A stretch of 64,000 nucleotides of DNA from Magnolia sinica. Taxonomy: Eukaryota > Streptophyta > Magnoliopsida > Magnoliales > Magnoliaceae. The first letter of the stretch is position 1. Each line of letters opens with the position of its first letter. A program made the translations under genes and the position numbers. The notes beneath the pieces were generated by a model. That model searched no databases. It was not told where the DNA came from and was given only the letters and a program-made list of their open reading frames with translations. Positions 42,959 to 54,921 of the stretch are shown one piece after another. The stretch covers positions 71,843,158 to 71,907,157 of the forward strand of contig NC_080583.1 of assembly GCF_029962835.1 (NCBI RefSeq), in the 5' to 3' direction.

Positions 42959-44199
42959 GAGTTGTACAAATGAGACTCTCCCCTGATTTTTCTTCCCAAT
43001 GGATTTGATTGAATCAATTTCAATATTTTATTCGAATGCATCAGCTGATGCTTTTGCACACAAGATGTCTAGGGAAATGGTACCCGGATCCACAGATACC
43101 TAACATACGGTTTCATCGGATTGGGTCTAGATTTTGGGTTTGATTAAGAATCCAGATCTTACTCAGTTGGATCAGATTCCTGTCAATTTTGGGTAATAAA
43201 AATCTTTAAATCTGTTCACAGATGTTGGTCTAATCTAATCAGGTCTATATGTGGGTGCAATGCTTCAAATCTTATTAGAAATATGGTCAGATACCTGAAT
43301 CCACCATATACCTATGTATGTATTTTAAGTTTATTTTTAATTTCAGTATTTATTTTATTAAAAAAACCATTTAGCATTCTCCAACCGATAGTTCAACTGC
43401 TGAACATCTCAACTCAGTTTAGGTCGATATAAACTTGGAGAAACAACATCCCTTGATGCTATCAATATAACCAGTTCTAAAGGTTTTGGAATTTATGAGA
43501 AAAAGAACTTTGTGACATTGGATAAATTTCTATAGCATAGCAATATAACACATTTAGAGGAAGTCAGATGCTTGGTTCCCGCACATGCTCTTTCAATGTA
43601 AGGGTACCAAGTATAATTTTAACATCCTGCTAAAATCCAAAAATCCCTCAAATGAAAGTTTCAATTTTCTAGCAATGTAGAACCAAATTCAAAGAAAGAA
43701 AACAACCAAACGCCATTTCAGAATCAACTGCGCAAAATCAAAAGAAAAGGAAAAGAAAAACCTAGTTAAAGTTTCTACCATTCTAGCAATAAAGAAAAGC
43801 AACTAAGAAACCCAACAACATTACAGAAAAGGAAGTTTCAGGATATTTTGCCAAAAGCCAAGAAATCTAGATGAAGTTTCCAGCTTCCCAGCATTGCAAA
43901 ACCGAAATCATAGAAGTAAAATAACCACAACACTATACAATAGAAGATTATTTCTGGTTCCAAAATCAATAGCCTCTCTTCCATGGCTTGGAGATGGGTT
44001 CTGGTGTTCTGTTGCTGGTGGCTCAGCTTCACCATTACCAGCATTAGAACATTCTTATCTCACCTTAGAAGGCTGATTTCTACCTCTAATTGATGAACAT
44101 GCACATAGATTTCTCGTGCAAGATATATATGTTGGGCAAGTGATATTACAACATACAGAAACAAAGATTTTAATGGCACATCTGACCGCAACTGATTTC

Positions 44200-44201
44200 G
44201 A

Positions 44202-44246
<45 letters not shown>

Positions 44247-44339
44247 AAGAGGTTGGGAAACAGAGGGGAATCCGACCGAGAGACGGGGAGAGGGTGAGGG
44301 AGAGCGGGAGATCAAGAGATGGCGAGGGAGAGGCTAAGT

Positions 44340-44370
<31 letters not shown>

Positions 44371-44860
44371 CCTGGGAGATGGAGAGAGGGAGCGGACGCA
44401 AAAACCCTCGTTATGGGAGGTACGCGGGTGGGAGAAAATGGCGGAATGAAATTTAGGGAGGGGCGCGTGACGGACGGCTCATTAGGACCATGGATTTTAT
44501 GACCGTGTGGCCCACCATGATGTATGTTATTTATCCACTCTGTCCATTAAATTTAAAATATTATTTTAAGGGTTGATGCAAAAAAATGAGTTAGATCGAA
44601 GCTATAAGAAGACCACAAAACATATTAATGATAAATATTTAATTTTTATTATTTCTTACTGTGTGGTCCACTTAGACCTTTAATCTACATAACTTTTGGC
44701 CCAATCCACTAAAATTATATATCAAAATTTATGGATGGCTTAGATCAAATACATATATTTCAATGGGCCCCATGGAGCCCCTTAAACACCATCAATATCT
44801 AATACGGCTATGATGAGAAGGTAGGCTTTAGGTACAGATCAATTAGGTTTTAGGCAAGGA
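44200..44860. repeat. Right block of CACTA-2 shared with CACTA-1
   Basis: Reverse complement of 9180-9850, including the GA-rich stretch (44221-44360), an (AT)n run at 44203-44221, the gggaggggcgcgtgacggac phrase and the tatatcaaaatttatggatgg phrase. Confidence 0.7.
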
Positions 44861-44919
44861 TTAAATCCGTAACCGAAAACTTTCAAAGTCTGCACCCTTT
44901 GCTTGATTTTTTGGTAGTG

Positions 44920-45229
44920 ATTGAATATCGTCACAAGAAAGGACCACTTTTCATTGCCCTTCATCAATTAAATTTTGAAAAGGCTAGCGGGTCATTCCTA
45001 TTATTGTTTCCTTGACGGATATTCGAGTTACAATCAGATCAAGATAGCCCTTGAAGATCAGGAAAAGACAACATTCACATGTCCTTCAAACACATTTGCT
45101 TACTGAAGGATGCCATTCAGACTATGTAATGCCCCCGCCACTTTTCAGCGACGTATGCTGAGTATTTTTTCTGATATGGTGAGGCAATACTTAGATGTCT
45201 TCATAAAGACAATGTCTGTTGTGGGAAGT
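44920..45229 (+). mobile_element. Gypsy reverse transcriptase, continued after CACTA-2 (fossil)
   Basis: Directly after the ATT duplication the Gypsy reverse-transcriptase sequence resumes, with phrases such as DGYSSYNQIKIALEDQEKTT and RLCNAPATFQRRMLSIF. It stops where the next LTR begins. Broken fossil. Confidence 0.8.
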
Positions 45230-45480
45230 TGTGGGCCACCAAGAATGGAGATTTGAACCATCCACACCATCCATCTGAATGGGCAACCAGAAATGACCGT
45301 AGGGATGTCATCCCTTTTTGAGAAAACACCTGAGTACAGTTACACGAGTAGGCTAGAGTACATGTCTCCTCGGTTCCGCAAGCTGCATATCCACTCGTTT
45401 TTACCAGCTTGCGTAATTTGCTAGCATGGCACGCCCGGCATAGGAGTTACGCAGGAGGGTTCTAGAGCTCCCCACACGCT

Positions 45481-45488
45481 TATAAAAG
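45481..45488 (+). promoter_or_regulatory. TATA box of the 2-kb LTR
   Basis: TATAAAAG; the GA tract starts 58 bp further on, at 45539. Confidence 0.6.
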
Positions 45489-45535
45489 AGGCCATACCCC
45501 ATCGTGTAGAGAACAATGAAGAAGAAAGAGAGAAA

Positions 45536-45538
<3 letters not shown>

Positions 45539-45583
<45 letters not shown>

Positions 45584-45712
45584 CGGTGGCTGCCGAAGAG
45601 AGACGCCGGCCAGCGAGGGAGCGACATCCATCCATTGTCTAGAAAGAGAGAAAGAAAGAAAGAGTGAAAGAAAGAAAGAAAGAAAGAAAGAGTGGAAGAA
45701 AGAAAGGAAGAG
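45539..45712 (+). repeat. (GA)n and (GAAA)n tracts in the LTR leader
   Basis: A pure GA run (45539-45579) is followed, after about 65 bp, by GAAA-type repeats (45642-45712). Confidence 0.9.
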
Positions 45713-47243
45713 GTAGACAATTCAAGTTAGGCCAAGACAGGGCTAAGGTGAGGGTTTTCCTTAATTATTGACGGTCCTCATGATCCTGTTTCCTCACATG
45801 TTTTGAATCCTCCCTACATGGCTAATCTTATCATCTTAGCTCTTAAAAACCTTCCTAAGAAATCAACCTTCTCATTAACCATAACTTATCCTTTAGAAAC
45901 AACGATATAGGAAAGATAAACACGGTCTTTCAAAATTTATGTGATGATTTAAGCTTCTTAAATTAAATTGACACATTATATTTCGTCTTTATATATGTTT
46001 GATATATTCCTGTCTTTTATGTTCCTGACCTTTATTACATTCCTCCTGTTTTCATTTTAATTTAATATCATCAATTTTTGGCCTTCTGAGATTTCCTTAC
46101 ATGATATCCATTGTAAGAGGCCTTCCTAAGTTTATGTGAGGTTACAGAGTCAACCCTTGCTCTTGCCTTTAAATCATCATGAGTTGGCCTTAACCACTCT
46201 CCTCATGATCGACTAGACCTTCGTCATTCACCTCTTATTCGAGTTGGTTATTGTCACTCGTCTCTTTTACTTTAAGGGCTCAGCAGGTGTCTTGATATTC
46301 TTATCCTTCCATGGACAAAGGAATTCTCTCTTGATGTAAGTACTATGATGGGAATCCCTCCTCCAACGATCGATTAAATATCGTGGACGTAATACGCTTT
46401 CGGTAGCGGCCCTGGGGTGACACGTAATTCCATGTTTCTCGGGTTGATGGTGTCCTGGTTGGTGTACGTGAGACGTTCTCTATACGCAGTACATCAATTC
46501 TGAGTTATGTGGGGGAGGGTTGGTTGTCGCAAATAGTCACTTCAATCTCTGGGAGCGTATTCTCCTGGTTCATGTATTGTAGCCGTCTTAGGACAACTGC
46601 GTAAAACCATGTTAAGCGTGGGAACGCCGATGAATATCCGTAGTATGGGATGCAGGTCAAGTCAGATACCCATAACTATATTCCACATTGTGGTGATCGC
46701 TCGGTGTGATACACCATGTATACTTTTCTAGGCATGCATCACATATAGATTGCTTATGCATTGATATCTCTTGTAGTGTGGATTACTTGACGTATCAGAA
46801 CCCTTATTTTCTTTTATGAATATCTTGAATTTTTGTTTATCTTAAAGGATGACCATCACTATGAGTAGGGCGTTGACCCTCTCCCAACCGCTCAGATGAT
46901 GTAGGTGACATATAGGTCAAGGACCCAGAAGACCAGATCCTGGCAAAAGGCTTTACTGAATAAGCTAGAAGAATTAGTTTATACTTCATTTCTTTATAAT
47001 TCCGCTACAACTCAGAACTTGTAATAAGCTCCCCTTGTGTGAGCATCTGACTATTTATTTGATTATAGAATAATGGATTTAGTTAACTTTATTCTTCAGA
47101 ATGTTACCTTCTTGAATGTATTTGGATGTGACCTAGTACGATGGTGAGACATGATCTCCATAACATCCAAGTTTTACATTATCAACACCCGATTCTCTTG
47201 GGCACGAGTACAAACTCTGGCCGTGAAAACTTGGGATGTTACA

Positions 47244-48545
47244 CCCATTCACCTTGGTTTGCTGATATTGCTAATTATCTTACTACAGGTTTCACGCTGA
47301 CATATTGGACTACGCAAGATTAAAAAAAACAATTCTTTGCCGAGGTTCGTAAGTTCTTCTAGGATGATCTGTACTTGTTTAAATATTGTCCAAACTAAAT
47401 CTTATGGAGATGCATGCCAGACAATGAACACCAAACTGTCATCTCGTTTTGTTACTCTCAGGCTTGTGGTGGTCACTTTTCTGCTAAAAAGACCATGGCC
47501 AAAATTTTACAATGTGGCTTTTACTGGCCTACTATGTTCAAGGACGCTCATGAGTTTTACAAAGCTTGTGAGCGTTGTCAGAAATTGGGAGCATTGTCCC
47601 ATCAGAATATGATACATTTGAACCCCATTCTGATAATTGAAGCATTTAATTGTTGGGTCATCGATTTCATGAGACCATTTCCCCAATCCAGTGAAAATTT
47701 ATATATTTTACTAGTAGTAGACTATGTCACTAAATGGATCGAAGCGATTCCATGCTGGAACAATGACCATCAAACGATTATTAAGTTCTTAAAAGAAAAC
47801 ATCATTTCCTAGTTTGGAATGCCTCAAGCCATCATTAGTGATGGGGGCTCACATTTTTGTAATAGGCCATTCGCGAACTTAATGAAGAAATATGGCATCT
47901 CTCACAAGGTGAGCACTCTACACCACCCACAAACAAGTGGGCAAGCTAAGATTTCTAATAAGGAGATTAAACACATTTTGAAGAAAACAGTTAACCCTGA
48001 TCAAAAGAATTGGTCAATCCGATTGACCAATGCTTTATGGGCTTATCATACTGCATTTAAAACTCCTATTGGAATGTCTCCCTTTAAGATTGTCTATGGG
48101 AAGGCTTGCCACTTACTTTTGGAGTTGGAACATAGGGCCTACTGGGCGATCAAAAATCTAAACTTCAATTTAGACAATGCTGGCTCGCTGCACAAACTCC
48201 AGTTGAATGAACTCGAAGAAATCAGGAATGACACATACGAGAATTCAAGAATTTATAAGGACAGAATGAAGGGGTTTCATGACCAACACATTCTCAGAAA
48301 ATCATTCACACCAGGTCATAAGGTCCTTTTGTACAATTCTCGGTTACATCTCTTTCCAGAAAAACTCTGATCCCTTTGGACTAGCCCTTTCACTGTTACT
48401 AATGTCTATCCTCATGGGGCTGTCGAGATTCGGAATCCAAACAATGGCAATGACTTCAAAGTGAATGGACATCGTTTAAAGCTATTTGTTGAAAAATTTG
48501 ATTCAGAGGACATGTCCATACCTCTGAACGATCCTGTTTACTAGG
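47244..48545 (+). mobile_element. Gypsy integrase region (fossil)
   Basis: It opens with TPWFADIANYL-type sequence upstream of the integrase. A zinc-binding HHCC region (47414-47600: CGGHFSAKKTMAKILQCGFY, CERCQKLG) is followed by the integrase core (47640-48370: [36 protein letters not shown]). A short non-chromodomain tail ends near 48545. Broken fossil. Confidence 0.85.
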
Positions 48546-49648
48546 ATTGACCTCTTGTCTGACGAAGGTGTAATTAGGTTTACTGTTTTTTGCTGTTTAG
48601 GATAGTTTGCTTTCCGTCGTTTTAAGATAGTTTGCTTTCCATTGTTTTAGGATAATTTTCTTATCATCTGTTTAAGTCTTTTGTGCTAACCCATCTTCAC
48701 ACTGAGATCATTGGAAAAGCCTCAAACTTCTTTCTTAAGGTATTATCTTTCCACCACTTCCCTTTTCTTTTCATTGTCTCTTTTACATTACATGCTTATT
48801 TCTTTTACATTGAGGACAATGTAGATTTCAGGTTGGGGATGGGGGATTAGGTAAACTAATCAGTTATTTTCTTAGTCCTTAAGCAAAAATTGCGAAAAAA
48901 TGCAAAAATTTTAAAAATTAGAATTATAAGATGCTTAATGTTGATGATTTATGTCTCTTGGATTTAGTTACTTGGAGATTTCAAAGTTAAGTTCGAATTA
49001 TTAATCCATGAGTAGAAATTTTAAACAATGATCGAGTCATGCGTTCACATGTCACATCTAGCCATCACATTAAAGCTTCAATTAACATTGAATTGTTAAC
49101 TTGGTGATTATTAAGCATGAAAGAAACCAACCTAAGGAATTTTTTCATCATGTTCAATGAAAAGAGTTGAAAAGAAAGAAAAAAAAATATAATGCCTAGC
49201 TAAAAAAACAGTTGTCGTCGAAAAAGGACACCTCTTAAAGATCTTTAAAAAGATTGAACATAGCGTGAAAGCCATTGATGGAAAAATCAAAAGTTGAAAG
49301 GCAAGTTTTGTTTTAGGTTTTAGTTGTCTTGAATGCTCTTTTGATGATTAATGTTATCATGAAAATGAAGAATTGAACCTTTGATTGTGATAAGTCTAGA
49401 CTTTTTTATGTACCCATGGAACTCAATGTTTAGAGTAGTTCTAATTGGAGGATTAATGCTTTGAACTTGATTATGAAGTTTACTGAATGCTAGAGTTTAG
49501 GAGAGAATAATGCTTAACATTGATGTATTTTGAAACTCTATTATCTGGATTATTTTTTAAACCTCTTAAGCTTATGGAAATTATACAATGGTTCTCGAAA
49601 TATTTTTCTCATACTTTGCTCGGGACTAGCAAAATGCTGGTTGGGGAT
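48546..49648 (+). other. Gypsy 3' untranslated region and polypurine tract
   Basis: Non-coding. It contains ttacattgaggacaatgtag followed by ggttggggatgggggatt near 48805-48850, and ends with TTGGGGAT (49641-49648) immediately before the right LTR, the position expected for the polypurine tract. Confidence 0.65.
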
Positions 49649-50719
49649 TGTATTGAGGGTTAAATATTTCACATTATTTCCTATTTATATCTTGGTTTGA
49701 TGAACATGATACTGTTTAATGTTATATTTTATACATGTTTGTGTTGCAAGGTGAATTTGAAAGCTTGGATTGAAAAAAATGTTAAAAGCATGGATTTAAT
49801 GCTTAAGAATCACCAAGCTAAAGGTTGGATATTAGAAGACCAAGAATGAAGAATTCACATGCCAAAGATCCAAGGAAACCAAGTGAGGAATGAAGAGAAT
49901 CAAAGATTTGAAGTGAATTTGCATGATCTTCGACTAGTCCAAGCTCTGCTTCGACTCATCTAAGTTTGACTGGTCTAAGCACCTGCTCAACTTGTAAGAC
50001 CCGTATCCTAGACTGTATTGTTCTATAGGCTTCCACGATCTTACCGGTCGAATTCCGTCAATCTTCGACCTTTATCCGGCGTTTGCGCGCGATCTTAAGC
50101 CGAGTCCTGCAAACCAGAGTTTGCTCAACCATGACTTGTATCCTAACGACCGCGGCAACGAATGCTGCGTCTCACGCGCCGAGGCGATACCTAGGCCAGG
50201 AGATGTGGGCCCACGTTTAGTTCAAAGAAAACACCGCGCGTTGCAAAACCTAAGAGAATCTCTACCGAATGTCACATCCTCAATCAATCAATCCCATCAA
50301 GGGTCAAGTACATGTCAAGTACACCATCACCTCACACCCATTCCTAAGCAACCCCTAAAGTCAAAAGTTCTTACACAAGCACATACCCCTTCTTACACAA
50401 TCTACCCTAAAGTCAACAAATCTCTCACCTCACCCATCACTCACCACATCCATCACATATCTCTCTCTCTCTTTACAACCATCTCTCTGATTTCTCAAAG
50501 CTCATTTCCAAGCAACCAAAACATCACACGTCCATGCTTCCCAAATCTCCATGAGAGAGTTTTGTATGTGGCCCACTTCCTACCCTCTCATCTCCCATCT
50601 CGACCATCAAAACTCCATCATCTTCTATGGGAATCGAAGCTAAGGAGCAAAGGAAGCCTAGGGAGCAAGAAGGAAATGGTGGGTGATCTTGGATCTCCAT
50701 TTCTTTATTCTTTTGTGAT

Positions 50720-50807
50720 GTAAGGGCCCACTTATGGTGGGACCCACCTTGATGTAGGCTTTGTATCAAAGAGGGCCCCATAGTGGCGGGGCCCCTCCAT
50801 CCTCGCC

Positions 50808-50849
<42 letters not shown>

Positions 50850-52120
50850 ATGTATTGTGGACCCCACTGTGATGTATGGTCCACGTTGTCCCATCTATAA
50901 GGCCCACCTTGTTGACCATCTTTGGGTGAGCTTGGATGTAGGAAAAACACAAATTTTAGAGTGATCCAATCAGGTGGGCCACGTCCATGTGGGACCCACC
51001 ATAATGCTTGTGCTGTATGCACACCGGACGCTGGATGTGCACTAACAGTGAAGTATGGACTGACGTGGGGTGTCCTAACAGTGAAGTGTGGACTGACGGT
51101 GGGTGTGCTAAACAGTGTAGTGTGGGCTGACTGTGGGGTTCATGGAACCCATCCACGTCCTCCATCCCTTCAATGGGTCACACCATAGTGTATGTGTTGT
51201 ATCCAAACCGTCCACTGCCCCTGACGGTGGGACCCACGTCCGTGTGGGGCCTCCTTGCTACGTTGATTCCCACCCAGATCCATAGCTCTAGTGGTAGACT
51301 GAGTGAAAGATAGCTCATTTCAACGCTGACGTCTTGGCATTGATTCCCTACTAGGAGTGGCTAGCAGTGAGGTGTGAACGTCAGCAGGGTCTACGGGACC
51401 CATCCACGCCGTCCATCCATTGGGGTGGGCCACACCATCATGTATGTGTGGTGTCCACCGTCCTTGGACGGTGGGACCCACCCTACGTGTGGGGCCCTCC
51501 TTGATGTATGTGACTGTCCAGGCCGTCCAAGGGCCTGGACGTCAGCATATTTCATATATATTATGTATTTTATATTATAATACACACACACACACACATA
51601 TAAGATGGTGGGCCTTACATGGGACCCACCCACGTGAGATGTATGTATGTCCAGGCCGTCTAGGGCTTGGACGGGTTGGGATATTAAATATAATATTAAT
51701 ATACTATATTATATTATATTAATATATAATATAATATATTATATATTATATTAAAGTTATATCTTGAATGTTGTGGTGGGCCCTATGTGGGACCCACCTC
51801 CCCCTTTAATGCATAAAGCTACACGTGCAGCAACTCCTTTGAACGTCAGCACCTTTTGTAGGTCCCACATGATGTATGTGCACATCACGGTTGTTTTGAC
51901 GGTGGGACCCACTCCAGATGTATGTGTTTCATCCATGTGGTGCGGGCCCTAATGATGTATGTGCCTTATCTGCACCGTCCATTGTTTGGATGGTGGGACC
52001 CACCATGACGCATGTGTTGTATCCAAACCGTCCAACCATTTGTGAGATCATTTTATGGCATGGGATAAATGAGTGAGATCTAAAGTTCAAGTGAACCCCA
52101 CCATTTGCAATAATAATGGG
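50720..52120. repeat. Array of GTGGGACCCACC / TGATGTATGTG units
   Basis: About a dozen degenerate copies of a unit made of gtgggacccacc, tgatgtatgtg and atccaaaccgtcca occur here, spaced irregularly (for example near 50735, 50858, 50990, 51220, 51420, 51470, 51620, 51780, 51905, 51990). There is also a (CT)n run at 50812-50843 and an (AC)n run near 51580-51598. The unit is the same one found singly in the MITEs of 24-30 kb. Confidence 0.7.
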
Positions 52121-52267
52121 GTACAGTGACATCCACTGTTTAAAACTTCTTAGGAGCTACAGTTGTTCCCACCCAAGCTGATATTTGGTTTTCACTTCAA
52201 TTATCTCTATGCTAACTTATAAGTAGGTCGGATCTCAAAATACATAAGGGTGGGCCTGATTTGATAT

Positions 52268-52412
52268 ACATTCGGCCCATTGATTCGGCCCATTCGAATT
52301 GGCCCATTTGATTCGGCCCATTGATTGGCCCACTTGAATCGGCCCATTCGATTGGGCCGATTTGAATCAGCCCATTCGAATCGGCCCATTTGATCGGCCC
52401 ACTCAATCGGCC
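52268..52412 (+). repeat. GGCCCATTCGAAT minisatellite
   Basis: About a dozen units of 12-14 bp of the form TCGGCCCATTCGAA. Every unit has GGCCCA or its complement. The unit gives artefactual repetitive reading frames on the minus strand. Confidence 0.9.
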
Positions 52413-54123
52413 CGATGAGATGTATGTGAGGCCTATGAGCGAGGCCCAATGTGATTTATGTGTGGCCGTTATATTGTGTATGAATTTCTTATGTAGGCCA
52501 CTCCTTGGGAGTAATGTTGGTTAGATGTCCACATTGATGGGCAATAATGGTTAGATGTCCTCATTGTGACCTTCCCTTAGGCCTTGTTAGGCCCATTCTC
52601 TGTGTGGGTTAACCCAAATAAGTGGGTCCCATTCGCCGTATGTGACTATCGATTTCGATTTTTGATTTCCGATTATGAGTATATCACAACATAGTATCAT
52701 GATACATGTCCATACGCATCATTTGCATGCTTGTGATGAAATGAGTGATTGATCATAGCACATGCTATTGGACAGATTGTTATGGACTCCCTGGTAAGGA
52801 AAGTTGCCCGCACGAGTGCGCGGTAGTGCACATGTTTGTTGTATGACTGAATTGTAATTGAATTGTGTGATTCATGCATCTTGCATTGTATGACATGGTT
52901 TCTTTACACCCTAGTGACATCAGGGCCGTAGCCTCCACAGGAGTATCGTGGTTGGCAGATTGGATACCAAAAATCTTGTTCTACATGGAGTACTATAGAT
53001 ATCTTTGGGTGAAAATCCCTAAACCCTTATGGTACCAGGAGGTTGCTCCAACGTCTAGACCAAGTGGGTGCATGAGCACCGAGTGCTGATTACCAGAAGG
53101 TCGCGCTTTCTACTATGTCGTGGTAGGTTGGAAGGGGGTGCGGCCTTACCCGCCCGAGAAGAGGAGGCAAAGCTAGGCTGAGTCTGACTAGCTCGAGGAA
53201 TTGATCTGTTATCAACGAGCCGAGCCCAATATTGGTAGGTGGATAGTGAGGTCTCTTCCACTCACCTTATTGCGCGCGATGGGGCGGTAATCTGGTTGGA
53301 GTGTACTAGACCCCAGTTATAGTCCAGAGTTGAACTGTATTGATATGTAGACTCAGATGAAGATTTGTATACTTGAGTTGCATCTTGTATTGCATGGCCT
53401 TGGTATGGACGACATCATTCATGCCTTGCATCGCATAGCGTTAGTACAATTAATGGTATTTATGGATTCATCAGCATTTTCTGCATTACTCTGATACTGT
53501 ATAATTGTATTACTACCTTGCGCACACATTTTCACCACCCTTTAAGCTTTCCATAAGCCTATGCACGACCGTTGTGTGCAAGTGACGTTGGATCGCAGTA
53601 GCGCTGAGGCTTGAGCATGTGGAAGATCATTTTGGAGCTTTTATCTATCATCATTTATTTCCCTTTATGTACTTTGTACTTGTAAATTTTGAACATAGTA
53701 GAAATGTGATGGAGTTTTTGGTTGTTGTTTGTGGGTTATGCCTTTGGTTATACTTATTACAAATCAAACTGATGTTGAAAATTCTCCTCATAGCATCCCA
53801 GGATCGGTACCTAGTGAATGGGCAATGGGAGCCGAGAATGGGGTATTACAGATGTTGTCGGCGCCGAATTCAGCGATCAAAAATTTTGTGAGCCTGGTCT
53901 CCGAGTTTGGGGCGTGACATGACTAGTCGAGGAAACTTCGACTCGAACTCCAGCAACATCAGATTCTAAATTAGCGCGATCTTCGACCAGTCAAAGGTGG
54001 TACTCGACTAGTCGAAGGTAACCCTCGACCAGTCGAGGGTTACGTAGATTTTGCACAAATTGCATAAATTTGAGGCGCTTTCCAAATTTTTCCAACTCGG
54101 TGCAAAAGTTGGAGTTGCACAAC

Positions 54124-54131
54124 TATAAATA
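54124..54131 (+). promoter_or_regulatory. TATA box of the Gypsy 3' LTR
   Basis: TATAAATA followed by AGAGTCCTTAGG, the counterpart of 32340-32347. Confidence 0.6.
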
Positions 54132-54921
54132 AGAGTCCTTAGGATATTCCTAGGGTGGAGTAAAAGGGTTTGAGGAGTGGAGTAAAAGGGTGGAGCCGCC
54201 GTCCGAGAATTCTTCTTCTTCTTCTTCTTTAACTTATTTTTATGCTTTTCTTAAGAGACTTTAGTTCAATCATGTTTATGGTTGGTTAAACCTCTTAGCT
54301 AGGGCTAAGAGGTGAAGCTTGTAGCGTGATGGGATGTTGTTTTTACTTTGATTCATATTTATGTTGAACCTTCTTTGATTCTAAGTTTGATTTTAAAGGA
54401 ATACTTTCAATTCTTAATGGTTTATTATGACTCAAATTACAGTAGATCTGCAATAGCTTTGAGTATCTTATTTTCCTGATTTTGAGATTGTGGGATTAGA
54501 AAATCCTGTTGTTAGCCATCGTCCCATGGGCATGGTTTGGTGATGAAATCTCTTCCAATTATCACAATTCTCTTCCATTGAGAATTAGGTCAAGGAAAGT
54601 TTAGATTAATCTTAATTATATATCTTCCAATTGGATAGGATAGGACTCCAATTCCAATCGTGTGACTTGAATCAAGTAAGAGGGCTCCTTGATCTCTACA
54701 AGTGGATCCTTGGAAACCCTAGTTCCCACCTTTGAATTCTTAAGTTTTAATTGCTTTAATTACAAATACTCTTTCAATTACTCTAGAATTAGATTCACAT
54801 CTTCTTTTAGTTTTAGTTCTAGTTAATTTCAGAATATACACAAGATTAGTCCCTGTGGATTTGACCTCGGTCTCATCGAGATTATTACTACATCGTGACC
54901 CTACACTTGGGGTTGTGAACA

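Larger units (their letters stand above)
36605..44919 (-). mobile_element. CACTA-2: non-autonomous CACTA transposon with two host gene fragments
   Basis: An 8315-bp element beginning CACTACAAGAAAAATGGG at 36605 and ending, reversed, CACTACCAAAAAATCAAGC at 44919. The flanking 3-bp duplication is exact (ATT at 36602-36604 and 44920-44922), inside the Gypsy reverse-transcriptase sequence. Its left end matches the right end of CACTA-1 and vice versa, so it lies in the opposite orientation. Subterminal CTACGG/CCGTAG hairpins fill 36625-36930. No transposase frame was recognised. Cargo: a boron-transporter gene fragment on minus (39105-42020) and an organellar L19 reading frame on plus (42467-42958). 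37141-38960 shows no gene I recognise, although frames at 38104-38319 and 38610-39113 are protein-like. Confidence 0.9.
45230..47243 (+). mobile_element. Large LTR (about 2 kb) inserted in the Gypsy element
   Basis: A block without coding capacity from TGTGGGCCACC to GGGATGTTACA. It carries a TATA box (45481), a GA tract (45539-45579) and GGTGAGGG (45746), the same order as in the other large LTRs, so I read it as a solo LTR. The left limit is uncertain by some 20 bp and I found no clear target duplication. Confidence 0.6.
49993..53919 (+). mobile_element. 3.9-kb LTR-like insert (probable giant solo LTR)
   Basis: Begins TGTAAGACCCG and ends GGGGCGTGACA, with flanks CAACT and TGACT. Both flanks are one CpG transition away from CGACT, the sequence expected at this spot in the Gypsy LTR (a TCGACTAGTCGA palindrome). 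It has no retroelement coding region. A 200-residue open frame at 50121-50723 has no recognisable domain. The interior holds the GTGGGACCCACC array (50720-52120) and the GGCCCA minisatellite (52268-52412). Confidence 0.7.
31816..54921 (+). mobile_element. Ty3/Gypsy LTR retrotransposon fossil (Athila/Tat-like), nested
   Basis: LTRs at 31816-33120 and 49649-54921 (the second interrupted by an insert). The flanks ATAAA (31811-31815) and ATGAA (54922-54926) look like a 5-bp target duplication. A primer-binding site follows the left LTR (33127), gag lies around 33760-34640, protease around 35520-35800, reverse transcriptase on either side of CACTA-2, and integrase at 47244-48545. There is a long untranslated region and a purine-rich TTGGGGAT before the right LTR. 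The RT-before-IN order is Gypsy; no chromodomain is seen, so a non-chromoviral lineage is favoured. The element has been invaded by CACTA-2, a 2-kb LTR and a 3.9-kb insert. It is a fossil, broken many times. By eye the LTRs differ at roughly one base in ten, suggesting an age of several million years or more. Confidence 0.88.
49649..54921 (+). repeat. Gypsy 3' LTR, interrupted by a nested insert
   Basis: 49649-49992 and 53920-54921 together correspond to the 5' LTR 31816-33120. The insert 49993-53919 sits inside the palindrome cluster. The LTR ends GTGAACA at 54921, as does the 5' LTR at 33120. Confidence 0.85.

Noticed and set aside
45516-45716. Charged open frame of Lys/Arg/Glu repeats
   Set aside because: Translation of the GA and GAAA tracts in the LTR leader.
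50121-50723. A 200-residue open frame in the 3.9-kb insert
   Set aside because: Proline/serine/histidine-rich, no recognisable domain, lies in the leader-like part of an LTR; open probably by composition.
52207-52449. Open frames on the minus strand rich in GPNRMGRF-like repeats
   Set aside because: Produced entirely by the GGCCCA minisatellite; no start context, domain or conservation.
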